A stretch of 23,244 nucleotides of DNA from JAENVT01 sp031412355 (lineage in GTDB: Bacteria; Actinomycetota; Acidimicrobiia; Acidimicrobiales; Ilumatobacteraceae), in assembly GCA_031412355.1 (NCBI GenBank), contig JANOCR010000097.1:1-23244 (forward strand). The letters are read 5' to 3'. A program made the position numbers and the translations under genes. Of this stretch, positions 15,267-23,244 are shown one piece after another (positions within the stretch are counted from its first letter, which is position 1; every line of letters starts with the position of its first letter). Under the pieces are notes generated by a model, which saw only the letters and a list, made by a program, of their open reading frames with translations, made no database searches and was not told where the DNA came from.

Positions 15267-16212
15267 GCGCCGATCCTTCTGGGCGCGCCACATCGGCATC
15301 GTCGAAGCCGACCAGTCGAACCTCACTGCGCAACTCGAATCCAGTCTCGCGGGCCACTCGTGCACGCACTTCGTCGATAACGGCTTTCACATCGGCGGCG
15401 CTCGCTCCGTCACCAGCTTGGATGAAGTTGGCGTGCTTCTCGGAGACGAACGCGCCGCCGACGCGGTAGCCGCGCAGGCCAACCCGATCGATCAACTCGC
15501 CGGCGGAGAGCTCTCCAGGGATCGGGTTGACGAACACCGAACCGGCGTTCTGTCCGCCCGGCTGATTCTCACGCCGCCAACGCACGATCTCGGCGATCTC
15601 GCGTTCGGAGTGTTCGATGTCGCCGGTGGCCAGTGCCAGATGGGCGGTGAGGACGATCTCATGGTCCGCGAGGTTCGAACCACGAAAGCGCAGGCCCAGA
15701 GATGCGGCGGACCTCCACTCGCACCGCTGCGCGCTCAGGTCGAAGACCTCGGCCCGCACCAGGTTGGCGGCGATGTCAGAACCGTGGCCGCCGGCGTTCA
15801 TTCGCACGGCGCCGCCGATCGAACCGGGCACGCCGACCGCCCATTCGAATCCGGTCAGACCGCAAGCAGCGGTGCGGCGAGCCAGCACAGGCAACGCAAC
15901 GGCGGACCCGGATTGCACATCGGTACCAATCACCTCGATCCCGTCGGCCCACGAGGCAAGGCTGAGGGCGACGCCGGCATAGCCCTCGTCGGCGACCAGC
16001 AGGTTGGAACCGCGACCCACGACCAGAACCGGAAGCTGGTACTTGGCGATGACCCCCGCGACTGTGTGGAGGTCATCGAGGGAGGTCGGACACGCAAAGA
16101 TGGCCGCGGCGCCGCCAACTCGATACGTCGTCAACGGTCCCAATGGTTCGCCGGTGCGGGCCAGTGATCCGAGCTCGGCGACCGCCCGGTGCAGCCGGTC
16201 ATCGAGACTCAA
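15259..16212 (-). CDS. murB: UDP-N-acetylenolpyruvoylglucosamine reductase
   Basis: MurB is the FAD enzyme that reduces enolpyruvyl-UDP-GlcNAc to UDP-MurNAc with NADPH. The 317-residue protein shows TTYRVGG (28-34), VVGRGSNLLVADEGYAG (FAD binding), GFEWAVGVPGSIGGAVRMNAG, NQPGGQNAGSVFVNP with the catalytic Ser225, and EKHANFIQ. Glu297 in ELRSEVRLVG is the probable catalytic acid partner. It is the short type II form. TTG 16212 overlaps the murC stop as TTGA. The frame is open further upstream, but the extension is only the other frame of murC and is not MurB-like. A TTG start fused to a stop codon implies coupling to murC. murB between murC and ftsQ is not universal in Actinomycetota. Confidence 0.96.
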   Translation of the reverse strand: MSLDDRLHRAVAELGSLARTGEPLGPLTTYRVGGAAAIFACPTSLDDLHTVAGVIAKYQLPVLVVGRGSNLLVADEGYAGVALSLASWADGIEVIGTDVQSGSAVALPVLARRTAACGLTGFEWAVGVPGSIGGAVRMNAGGHGSDIAANLVRAEVFDLSAQRCEWRSAASLGLRFRGSNLADHEIVLTAHLALATGDIEHSEREIAEIVRWRRENQPGGQNAGSVFVNPIPGELSAGELIDRVGLRGYRVGGAFVSEKHANFIQAGDGASAADVKAVIDEVRARVARETGFELRSEVRLVGFDDADVARPEGSAHG

Positions 16213-17621
16213 CGTGAGGCCGCCCGCAACTCGGCCCGGCGCTGTTGCACCTCGTCGGGTAGCGAAGCGATGTCGCCACAACCCATCGAAATGCACACAT
16301 CGCCGGCGCGCAGCTCCTTGGCGAGATAGTCGACGAGGTCGCCGCGACGTGGCATCCACGCCAAGCGCGTCGCCGGATGCGCATCGAGCACAGCGTTGAC
16401 GACAAGCTTGCCAGTGATGCCCGGAATCGGGGTAGTGCCCGAGGCATAGATGTCGGTCAGCACCACCAAGTCGGCGTCGACGAACGCGTCTCGATACACG
16501 GGCGACATGATCGCCATGCGGTTGAACCGGTTTGGTTGGAACACGGCGACAACGCGCCGCCAACCGTCGCCGCTGCCGCGTGCTGCCGCTAGGACTGCAC
16601 TGATCTCACTGGGAAGATGGGCGTAGTCGTCGACCAGCGCAGCACCATCGTCGACGCCGCGAATGTCGAACCGCCTGGCGACACCGCCGAACATGGCCAA
16701 GGCGCGCGCGGCGACGTCGAACTCGACGCCGATCGAGCACGCCATGGCCAACGCGCCGAGGGCGTTGCGCACGTTGTGGACACCTCGCAGCGGCAGGTGG
16801 ACGGTTCCCAGTGGTTCGCCGGAGTGCACGACGGTGAAGATGTGCGAACCGTTGTCGGCACGTACGTCGATGGCCCGGTAGTCGGCGGACGGGTCCGTCC
16901 CGTACGTGATGGCGTCATGGCGAGTTGCCAGCTCGGCACATGCCGGGTCGTCGATGCACAGCACCTTCGGTCCGGTGATCTGCGACAGGTATCGATCGAA
17001 GCCGGCGACAATCGCCTGCTCGGTGCCGTAGAAATCCAGATGGTCGACCTCGACGTTGGTCAGGATCGTCGCGAACAGGGGAAGCTCGAGATGAGTACCA
17101 TCGCTCTCGTCCGCCTCGACCACCAGCCACTCGCCATCGGTCCACTGTGCGCCGGTGCCCATGTCGGTCACGTCCCCGCCGATGACGAACGATGGCCGCA
17201 ACCCGGCAGCGGACATGATCAGCATCAGCATCGACGTCGTCGACGTCTTGCCGTGCGTGCCGGCGACGCCCAACGACTTCGCCTGCGCACAGATCGATGA
17301 CAGCATGCCGGCGCGTGTCAGCACGGCGACACCGGTCTTGGCGGCCTCGTCGAGTTCGATGTTCTTGGCAGGCACAGCGGTCGACGCCGTCACAGCGACA
17401 CAACCACGCACATGCGAACGATCGTGTCCCACATGCACGTCGACGCCGGCAGCGCGGACACGTTCCAGGACCGGGCGCTCGCGCAGGTCACTGCCGCTGA
17501 CCTTGTGACCCATCTCGGCCAGGACGATGGCGATTGCACTCATGCCGGGGCCACCGACACCGACGACGTGTAGGCGCTGCGGCGTCGAGAGGTCGAGCGG
17601 AACGTGCGGAGTTACGGTCAC
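16209..17621 (-). CDS. murC: UDP-N-acetylmuramate--L-alanine ligase
   Basis: MurC joins L-alanine to UDP-MurNAc using ATP in the cytoplasm. The 470-residue protein has the N-terminal UDP-binding motif HVVGVGGPGMSAIA (18-31), GSDLRERP, the ATP loop GTHGKTSTT at 121-129, VEADESDGTHLEL, NVEVDHLDFYG, GVHNVRNALGALA, RRFDIRG and the C-terminal domain with VAVFQPNRFNR. The family motif DDY(G/A)HHPTE reads DDYAHLPSE here, with Leu336 in place of the second His. GTG 17621 overlaps the murG stop as GTGA and gives the sequence right before the conserved N-terminus, so I chose it over in-frame upstream starts, which lie within murG. The murB start overlaps its stop. Confidence 0.97.
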   Translation of the reverse strand: MTVTPHVPLDLSTPQRLHVVGVGGPGMSAIAIVLAEMGHKVSGSDLRERPVLERVRAAGVDVHVGHDRSHVRGCVAVTASTAVPAKNIELDEAAKTGVAVLTRAGMLSSICAQAKSLGVAGTHGKTSTTSMLMLIMSAAGLRPSFVIGGDVTDMGTGAQWTDGEWLVVEADESDGTHLELPLFATILTNVEVDHLDFYGTEQAIVAGFDRYLSQITGPKVLCIDDPACAELATRHDAITYGTDPSADYRAIDVRADNGSHIFTVVHSGEPLGTVHLPLRGVHNVRNALGALAMACSIGVEFDVAARALAMFGGVARRFDIRGVDDGAALVDDYAHLPSEISAVLAAARGSGDGWRRVVAVFQPNRFNRMAIMSPVYRDAFVDADLVVLTDIYASGTTPIPGITGKLVVNAVLDAHPATRLAWMPRRGDLVDYLAKELRAGDVCISMGCGDIASLPDEVQQRRAELRAASR

Positions 17622-18733
17622 GATCCAGCCACCCGATCGATCAGATCGACCAGAGCGCCGCTGCGGTGGCGGGCACCGATCTCCGCAGCGGCCGCCGACA
17701 TCTCCGACAAGGCGGCCGGGTTCGCCATGAGCGCGGTGAGTTCGCTGACGAGGCGATCCACAGTGAGATCGTGCTCCTCGATCAACACCGCCGCATGCAC
17801 ATCGCTGAGCTCGCGTGCGTTGTCGACCTGATGGTTCTCCGCTGCGTCCGGCCACGGAACGACCAGCGCAGGCATTCCGACCGTCGCCAGTTCGGCGATC
17901 GTCGCCGCACCGGCCCTGGTCATCATCAGATCAGCTGCGGCGTAGACAAGCGGCATTCGATCCTCGTATCCAAGCACTCGATACATGATGCCTTGGCTGC
18001 CGTCGCGACCGGGCGCGGCGACGGCCAGATTGCGGTCGCCGACCACGTGATAGACCGCCAGATCCTGCCGGTCGGCCAGACGTTCGACGACTTCTGTCGT
18101 GATCTCGTTGAGGCGCTTGGCGCCCAGTGACCCGCCGAACACGGCGAGAACGAACCGGTCCTCGGGCAGGCCGAGCTGTGCTCGCGCCGCAGCCCGATCT
18201 GCTCGGCGGTCGACGGCCAATACGGCTTGGCGGACCGGGGCTCCGGTCAGATGCGCCCTCGGCAGAGTCGAGCCCTCGAACGCCACAGCACACGCTGCGG
18301 CGCGTCGGGCCACGAGCTTCGACACCAGCCCGGGACGTCGGTCGTAACTGACCACCACGATCGGTACCCGGCGCACGACGGCAGCGGCCGTTGCCGGAAA
18401 GCTGGCATATCCGCCGACGTTGACGACCACCTTCGGCGACAGCTTGCCCAACAACTTGACCGCCCGCCACGTCGAGCCGATCAGCTTCGGCAGGAACGCC
18501 AGGTTCCGGACCGACATGGATCGCTGCAGCCCGACGACATCGAACAGCGTGTGGTCGTAGCCGGTCGGTGGCAGCAGGCGGCTCTCCACACCGCGCTCTG
18601 CGCCGACGTAGTGAATAGAGCGCGACTCGTGCCCGCGGGCGACCAGCGCGTCGGCGACGGCGAGCGCCGCGAGCACATGCCCCGACGTACCGCCGCCCGT
18701 CACCACAGCGAAGGTGGCGTCGGGAGTGGTCAT
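17618..18733 (-). CDS. murG: Lipid II synthase MurG (GlcNAc transferase) with variant acceptor motif
   Basis: MurG adds GlcNAc from UDP-GlcNAc to lipid I on the inner membrane face. The 371-residue GT-B protein has the first glycine loop TGGGTSGHV (12-20; most MurG have GGTGGH), VVVNVGGYASFPATAAA, the second glycine loop FGGSLGAKRLNE, the hydrophobic YAAADLMMTRAGAATIAELATVG, and PWPDAAENHQVDNA with the donor-binding residues. At 129-135 the normally invariant (H)E-Q/A-N-x-x-PG motif reads SYDRRPG. The rest of the fold is intact, so it is probably active. ATG 18733 has GAGGTG a few nt upstream and lies 7 nt after the ftsW stop. The murC start overlaps the stop. Confidence 0.95.
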   Translation of the reverse strand: MTTPDATFAVVTGGGTSGHVLAALAVADALVARGHESRSIHYVGAERGVESRLLPPTGYDHTLFDVVGLQRSMSVRNLAFLPKLIGSTWRAVKLLGKLSPKVVVNVGGYASFPATAAAVVRRVPIVVVSYDRRPGLVSKLVARRAAACAVAFEGSTLPRAHLTGAPVRQAVLAVDRRADRAAARAQLGLPEDRFVLAVFGGSLGAKRLNEITTEVVERLADRQDLAVYHVVGDRNLAVAAPGRDGSQGIMYRVLGYEDRMPLVYAAADLMMTRAGAATIAELATVGMPALVVPWPDAAENHQVDNARELSDVHAAVLIEEHDLTVDRLVSELTALMANPAALSEMSAAAAEIGARHRSGALVDLIDRVAGS

Positions 18734-18740
18734 GACACCG

Positions 18741-19940
18741 TCACCTCACGTTGCGAGCCACGTTCAGCAGCAGCCCGGCCGCGGTCATCGTGACGAACAG
18801 GGAACTGCCGCCCGCAGAGAAGAACGGCAGTGTCAAGCCGGTGACCGGCATCATCCCGGTGACCCCGCCGACGTTGATGATCGTCTGGACCACGAACCAG
18901 ATCACGATCCCGCCGGCCAACAGGCTGGCAAACCGGTCCTGCGTCGCCAGGGCCACCTGCACGCCGGCGTAGGCCAGGATCAGGAATCCGCCCAGCACGG
19001 CGACAACACCGATCATCCCCATTTCCTCCGCCACCACGGCAAAGATGAAGTCGCTGTGGGCCAACGGCAAGAAGTCGCCGAGCTTGTTCTTGCCCTGGCC
19101 GACACCCTCGCCGGCAAGTCCGCCCTGGGCGAGGGCGATCATCGCCTGATACGTCTGGTAGCTGAGATGGTCCTTGTGGGCGGCGATGTCGAGGAATGCG
19201 GTGAACCGCGCTTGGCGGCGTGGGCTGGAGACCACAAAGGCGAGCGCACCGATTGCCCCGATGCCGGCGGCCGCGGCCATCGGCCGCAACGGGGCACCGG
19301 CGATGAAGGCGACCACGAAGACGATGGACGCCAGCACGATTGCCGAGCCGAGGTCGCTCTGCACCAGACAGAGCCCGCTGCCAAGGACTGCGACGAGCAT
19401 GACCGGCACGAGCGTGCGCGATGGATCGGCCATCTCGTCTCGTCGCTTGGCCAGCAGGTTGGCGCAATACAGCAGCACCGACAGCTTCAAGAACTCGGAT
19501 GGCTGCAGCGACAGCGGACCGATGGCCACCCAGGCATTGGCATCGTTGACGCGGTCACCGATGCCGGGGACGAAGGGAAGCAGCATCATTCCGCACGACA
19601 AGATCAGGGCGGGCAGCACTAGGCGACGCCAGAAGTGGTACGGCACGCGCATACCGATCCACAGGCCCACCACGCCGAGCGCGGCCCACATCAGTTGCTT
19701 GTTGAAGATGCGATACGGCGACTGGCCCTGATGGAATTGGTCGATGGACGACGCCGACAGGACCATCACCAGACCCAGCATCACGAACACTGCGACGACG
19801 ACGGCGATCGCGTAGAACGCAACAGTCGGCGGCGAAGCCGGCCTCGAGGCCATCCGCCGCGTCGGATGTCGGCGTAGTGCCGCGGCACGCTCGAGCGCCT
19901 GCCGTCGCCGGTCGCCGATGATGGTGGTCGACGAGCTCAT
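18741..19940 (-). CDS. ftsW: SEDS glycosyltransferase FtsW
   Basis: FtsW is the septal SEDS enzyme that polymerises lipid II with its partner FtsI. The 399-residue protein has about 50 polar cytoplasmic residues, then a series of about ten membrane helices. Family motifs are NAWVAIGPLSLQPSEFLKL, VQSDLGSAIVLA (with the conserved Asp of the active cavity), SYQTYQAMIALAQGGLAGEGVGQGKNK, LPLAHSDFIFAVVAEEMGMIG and GMMPVTGLTLPFFSAGGSS near the C-terminus. ATG 19940 overlaps the murD stop as ATGA. An upstream in-frame region exists but is murD in another frame. RodA is the alternative family member; the position between murD and murG favours FtsW. The ftsI gene is not in the window. Confidence 0.97.
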   Translation of the reverse strand: MSSSTTIIGDRRRQALERAAALRRHPTRRMASRPASPPTVAFYAIAVVVAVFVMLGLVMVLSASSIDQFHQGQSPYRIFNKQLMWAALGVVGLWIGMRVPYHFWRRLVLPALILSCGMMLLPFVPGIGDRVNDANAWVAIGPLSLQPSEFLKLSVLLYCANLLAKRRDEMADPSRTLVPVMLVAVLGSGLCLVQSDLGSAIVLASIVFVVAFIAGAPLRPMAAAAGIGAIGALAFVVSSPRRQARFTAFLDIAAHKDHLSYQTYQAMIALAQGGLAGEGVGQGKNKLGDFLPLAHSDFIFAVVAEEMGMIGVVAVLGGFLILAYAGVQVALATQDRFASLLAGGIVIWFVVQTIINVGGVTGMMPVTGLTLPFFSAGGSSLFVTMTAAGLLLNVARNVR

Positions 19941-21286
19941 CGCTCGACCTTCCCGAAGTGATCGCGAACAAGTCGCTTGAAGTCGTCGCCGCGCGCGGGG
20001 TAGCCACCCTCGGGGTACCAGTCGAAGCTGGCGCACGCCGGCGACAGCAGTACGGTGTCGCCTGCGCCGGCAAAGTCCGCGGCGGCCTCGACTGCGGCCT
20101 GCATAGAATCGACCTCGACCACCGGGCACCAGGGCGCGAACACCTGGCGGATGACGGCGGCGGCTTCGCCGAGGGCCACGACGGCCTTCACCCGATCATG
20201 CTCCGCGGCCATGCTGGCCAGGTCGAGACCCTTGTTGCGTCCGCCGGCGAGCAACACCACGTTGCTGAACCCGCGGATGGCCGTGATGGCCGCGTGAGGG
20301 GTGGTGGCTTTCGAGTCGTTGTACCACTGGGCGCCGCCGAACTCGCCGAGCGGTTCGATCCGGTGCGGCGGATGCTCGAAGGTGGTCAACGCCTCGGCGA
20401 CGGCTGCAGCACTGGCCAGGCCGGACTCCATTGCGATGGCCGCGGCGGCCAAGGCGTTGCTGACGTCGTGTGGAAGATCACGCGTCATCGCCGACCGCTC
20501 GGCAATCTCTCCTTCGGGACCGGTCAACGTCGAGCCCACCAGTCGATAGTCGGCCGTGTCCGTGCCGAACGTGCACCGCCGGCCGACGACCGCCTCGAGA
20601 TTTCGCATGACCACCGGGTCGGGCGCAAAGCCGACTGCGACATCGGTGGGTCGGTTGTGACGCCACATCCGTGACTTTGCCTGCTCGTAGGCACGCATCG
20701 ACACGTGCCAGTTCTGGTGATCCTCCGCAAGGTTCAACCACACCGAGGCCTCGCTGCGGAAGTGGTCGATCCAGTTCAGCCGAAAGCTGCTGCACTCGAC
20801 GACGAACGCGTCGACGTCGGTGTCGAGCGCGGCGATCAATGGCACCTCGGTGTTGCCGACGGCAGCCACTTTCAGTCCGGCGCATCGCAGCATCGCCGCC
20901 GCCATCATCGTCGTGGTGGTCTTGCCATCGGTGCCGGTGACCGCGAGCATCGGCCGCGGTCCTCCGATGCGCTGCTGTTCCCATTCGTACGCCAGGTCGA
21001 TCTCGGTGCGGATGGGCCTGCCGTGGCGGTTGGCGGCAAGGATCACCGCGTGTGTCTCGGCAACGCCCGGTGCGGGGCAGACGATGTCGCAGGTGGCCAT
21101 CAACTGATCGAGTATTGCGGGGTCAGGTCGCACGATCAGCTCGGACCCCACGGCATCGGCTGCAGCGATCTTGTCGTCGGTCGGGGCGTCGTCGGCGACC
21201 AACACCTTCACACCACGATCGTGGAGAGCCCTTGCCACGGCCACACCGGAGATTGCCACACCGTAGACCAGTGCTGTCGTGGTCAT
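19937..21286 (-). CDS. murD: UDP-N-acetylmuramoyl-L-alanine--D-glutamate ligase
   Basis: MurD adds D-glutamate to UDP-MurNAc-L-Ala with ATP. The 449-residue protein has the N-terminal Rossmann-like domain (LVYGVAISGVAVARAL), CPAPGVAETH, the ATP loop TGTDGKTTTT at 117-126, GNTEVPL, VECSSFRLNW, LNLAEDHQNWHVSMRAYEQAK, HRIEPLGEFGGAQWYNDSKATTPHAA (the C-terminal domain signature), LLAGGRNKGLD and LLSPACASFDWYPEGGYPARGDDF. Two motifs differ from the commonest form: Asp120 for Asn in TGTNGKTT, and DHQNWH for DHLDxH. ATG 21286 overlaps the mraY stop as ATGA, and the ftsW start overlaps its stop. The family is secure from length, motifs and position. Confidence 0.97.
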   Translation of the reverse strand: MTTTALVYGVAISGVAVARALHDRGVKVLVADDAPTDDKIAAADAVGSELIVRPDPAILDQLMATCDIVCPAPGVAETHAVILAANRHGRPIRTEIDLAYEWEQQRIGGPRPMLAVTGTDGKTTTTMMAAAMLRCAGLKVAAVGNTEVPLIAALDTDVDAFVVECSSFRLNWIDHFRSEASVWLNLAEDHQNWHVSMRAYEQAKSRMWRHNRPTDVAVGFAPDPVVMRNLEAVVGRRCTFGTDTADYRLVGSTLTGPEGEIAERSAMTRDLPHDVSNALAAAAIAMESGLASAAAVAEALTTFEHPPHRIEPLGEFGGAQWYNDSKATTPHAAITAIRGFSNVVLLAGGRNKGLDLASMAAEHDRVKAVVALGEAAAVIRQVFAPWCPVVEVDSMQAAVEAAADFAGAGDTVLLSPACASFDWYPEGGYPARGDDFKRLVRDHFGKVER

Positions 21287-22347
21287 CGCCGTAGCTCCAG
21301 CCGCGTGAAGTCACCGATGTAGATGGCCAACGCCGTTGCCACGCAGATGCCGGCGATCAACCAGAACCTGATGATGACGGTCGTCTCGGGCCAGCCGAGC
21401 AGTTCGAAGTGATGATGAATCGGCGACATGCGGAACAGGCGGCGCTTGCGGCCCGATGCCTTGAACACACCCATCTGCAGCGCCACGGAGCCCGCCTCGA
21501 AAACGTTGATGCCGCAGATCAACACCAGCAGGAACTGCGTGTTGGTGGTCAGCGCCAAGAGCGCCAGCGCGGTACCGATCGCCAAGGCACCCACGTCACC
21601 CATGATGATGCGCGCCGGCGCAGCGTTGAACCACAAAAAACCCCCACACGCGCCCGCGAACGCCGCCGCCAGAACCGCGAGGTCGAGCGGGTTCACCACC
21701 CCTTTGCCGGCCACGCCGTAGATCTCCGGGTTACGGAACGCCCAGTAGGCGATGATCGTGAACGCCAGGAATGCCAACAGAGCCGAACCGGCGGCGAGGC
21801 CGTCGAGCCCGTCGGTCACGTTGACGGCATTCGACGTGCTCCAGATGGTGACCCCGGCCAAGACCACCCAGACCGGCCATGGCACATGCCACCCAGGCCA
21901 GTTGTAGCGAGTGAACGAGATCGTCTCGCTGATCCCGGTTGCTGCGACCAGCCACCACGCGATGCCCATCGAAATGGCCAGCGTGACGTAGCTCTTCTTC
22001 TTCCAGAAGATGCCGCGGTTGTGGGCCTTGTTCACCTTGATGTAGTCGTCGAGAAAACCGATGCCCGACAGTACGAGAATGCCGACCCAGGCAATGATGG
22101 CCTGATTGGAGAAGGCCAGACCACCGCGGAAGTGTGCTACGACCCAACCGAAGAGTGCGGAGACCACAATGGCCAAGCCGCCCATGGTCGGGGTGCCCTG
22201 CTTGTGCATGTGATGGTCCGGACCGCGGTCCTCCTTGCCGAGGATCGGCTGCCCTTTGCCGCGGTCGCGGAAGAAGGTGATGAGGTAGCGCGTTCCGACC
22301 AGCGACACGAACATCGCGCAGGTACCTGCGATCATGACGGCAATCAT
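21283..22347 (-). CDS. mraY: Phospho-N-acetylmuramoyl-pentapeptide transferase
   Basis: MraY moves phospho-MurNAc-pentapeptide onto undecaprenyl phosphate, making lipid I in the membrane. The 354-residue protein has about ten membrane helices and the signatures KQGTPTMGGLAI (49-60), GFLDDYIKV with Asp100 and Asp101, NAVNVTDGLDGLAAG (173-187), IIMGDVGALAIG (most have MGDTGSLALG), and the cytoplasmic RMSPIHHHFELLGW histidine motif. ATG 22347 overlaps the murE stop as ATGA, and the murD start overlaps its stop. Finding mraY directly after murE, with no murF between, departs from the usual murE-murF-mraY order. Confidence 0.98.
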   Translation of the reverse strand: MIAVMIAGTCAMFVSLVGTRYLITFFRDRGKGQPILGKEDRGPDHHMHKQGTPTMGGLAIVVSALFGWVVAHFRGGLAFSNQAIIAWVGILVLSGIGFLDDYIKVNKAHNRGIFWKKKSYVTLAISMGIAWWLVAATGISETISFTRYNWPGWHVPWPVWVVLAGVTIWSTSNAVNVTDGLDGLAAGSALLAFLAFTIIAYWAFRNPEIYGVAGKGVVNPLDLAVLAAAFAGACGGFLWFNAAPARIIMGDVGALAIGTALALLALTTNTQFLLVLICGINVFEAGSVALQMGVFKASGRKRRLFRMSPIHHHFELLGWPETTVIIRFWLIAGICVATALAIYIGDFTRLELRR

Positions 22348-23244
22348 CGGAGGGCTTCCAACAGCTCGCGGGCGACGGTGCGATCATCGAAATCGATGAC
22401 CCGGTCACCGACGGTTTGCGTTCGCTCGTGACCTTTGCCGGCGATCAGAACGACGTCTCCGGAACGCGCCTCGCGCATGGCTATGTCTATGGCCCGTCGG
22501 CGATCTGGTTCCATCACAACGCGGCCACGGTAGCCCGGGGGGACCCCCTGCATCGTGGCATTGATGATCTCCAGTGGGTCCTCCGAGCGCGGGTTGTCGG
22601 ACGTGACCACGACGTGATCAGCAAGCTGCGAAGCGACTGCTCCCATCATCGGGCGCTTGTCGCGATCACGGTCACCACCGCAACCGAAGACCACGTGCAC
22701 GCTTGCGTCGCCGGCAACGAGACGCGCCGCGCCGATCGCCTTCTCCAATCCGTCCGGCGTGTGAGCGTAGTCGACGATGACGGCGAACGGCTGGCCGACC
22801 ACGATCGCTTCGAACCGACCCGGCACGGGGGCCGCTGCTTCGAGGCCGCGCCTGATCGTCGCCGGATCGATGCCCAGCCCAGCGCACGCAGTGGCCGCGG
22901 CGAGGCTGTTCATCACGTTGAACTCGCCACCGATGGGCACCGAGATCGACTGGCCCCGCCACGAGTAGCTGTGGTGAGTTGCCGAGACAGTGATGTCCGA
23001 TGCGTCGGCCAGTCCGAAGCCTTCAGTCGGAATCGAACCGACGTCCATCAGCAGGCGCCCATGCGGGTCGTCGATGTTGACGACGGCCGCGTCTGCCAGG
23101 TCCGGCTGGAACAGTCGCGCCTTGGCCGCGAAGTAGCGCTCCTGGGTGCCATGCAGATCCAGGTGGTCGCGGCCGAGGTTGGTGAACACTGCAATTTGAA
23201 AGTGGCACCCGGCAACGCGTTGCAGCTGGAGAGCGTGCGATGAC
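22344..23244 (-). CDS. murE: UDP-MurNAc-tripeptide synthetase MurE, 5' end cut by window edge
   Basis: MurE adds the third residue of the peptidoglycan stem. The visible 299 residues are the central and C-terminal part. They begin SSHALQLQRVAG, the middle of the family motif EVSSHAL..HRV, then FTNLGRDHLDLHGT, FNVMNSLAAATACAGLG, PGRFEAI, VDYAHTPDGLEKAI, VFGCGGDRDRDKRPMMG and TSDNPRSEDP. DNPR is the motif that selects meso-diaminopimelate, so the stem peptide is probably of the meso-DAP type. The C-terminus has GKGHERTQTVGDRVIDFDDR. The ATP loop and start lie outside the window. The stop overlaps the mraY start by 4 nt. Confidence 0.97.
   Translation of the reverse strand, partial: SSHALQLQRVAGCHFQIAVFTNLGRDHLDLHGTQERYFAAKARLFQPDLADAAVVNIDDPHGRLLMDVGSIPTEGFGLADASDITVSATHHSYSWRGQSISVPIGGEFNVMNSLAAATACAGLGIDPATIRRGLEAAAPVPGRFEAIVVGQPFAVIVDYAHTPDGLEKAIGAARLVAGDASVHVVFGCGGDRDRDKRPMMGAVASQLADHVVVTSDNPRSEDPLEIINATMQGVPPGYRGRVVMEPDRRRAIDIAMREARSGDVVLIAGKGHERTQTVGDRVIDFDDRTVARELLEALR

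Noticed and set aside
14311..16167. A 618-codon plus-strand open frame opposite ftsQ and murB
   Set aside because: It is antisense to two clear genes, is rich in Ser/Arg/Thr as expected from a complement frame of GC-rich coding DNA, and shows no domain or ribosome site.
1..23244. tRNA or rRNA genes, phage or insertion sequence genes, attachment sites
   Set aside because: Gaps are too short for most RNA genes. The longest (10255-10493) is explained by the T-box, and no cloverleaf, transposase, integrase or terminal repeat was seen.

Overview
The window is one long, GC-rich, densely coded stretch of a bacterial chromosome. Almost everything lies on the minus strand, so genes read from high to low coordinates. 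It is a division and cell wall (dcw) cluster joined to a housekeeping cluster. Several features point to Actinomycetota: no ftsA, a sepF-divIVA-ileS-lspA-rluD-dnaE order, a bacterial proteasome activator (Bpa), a translational T-box in front of ileS, and a TANNNT-type -10 in front of an apparently leaderless gene. Variants in MurG, DivIVA and the DksA-like protein, and murB placed between murC and ftsQ, suggest the class Acidimicrobiia (Ilumatobacter-like). That class assignment is inference from memory, not a search result.

Region 1 (about 23244 down to 12096) makes lipid II and builds the divisome: murE (5' end cut by the window edge), mraY, murD, ftsW, murG, murC, murB, ftsQ, a 103 bp gap with a striking inverted repeat, then ftsZ and yggS. 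Most junctions are 4-nt stop/start overlaps (ATGA, GTGA, TTGA), so the genes are probably translationally coupled. The MurE DNPR motif implies meso-diaminopimelate peptidoglycan. murF, yfiH and yggT are absent from places where they are often found.

Region 2 (12072 down to 4808) holds sepF and divIVA (Z-ring anchor and polar scaffold), a 5' leader that folds as a translational T-box, ileS of the long eukaryote-like type, a DksA/TraR-like protein with a histone-H1-like Lys/Ala tail and no zinc cysteines, lspA and rluD. The last three overlap as ATGA pairs.

Region 3 (4818 down to 1) has one plus-strand gene, an Rrf2-family regulator with an incomplete Fe-S cysteine set. Its 3' end overlaps rluD by 11 nt. 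Divergent from it runs an operon-like set: an alkaline-phosphatase-superfamily hydrolase, bpa, and dnaE (3' end cut by the window edge, apparently TTG-started).

I saw no tRNA, rRNA, CRISPR array, insertion sequence or phage gene. The window is mostly well-known housekeeping biology. The interest lies in regulatory RNA and DNA structure and in family members with unusual key residues, not in a new multigene system.
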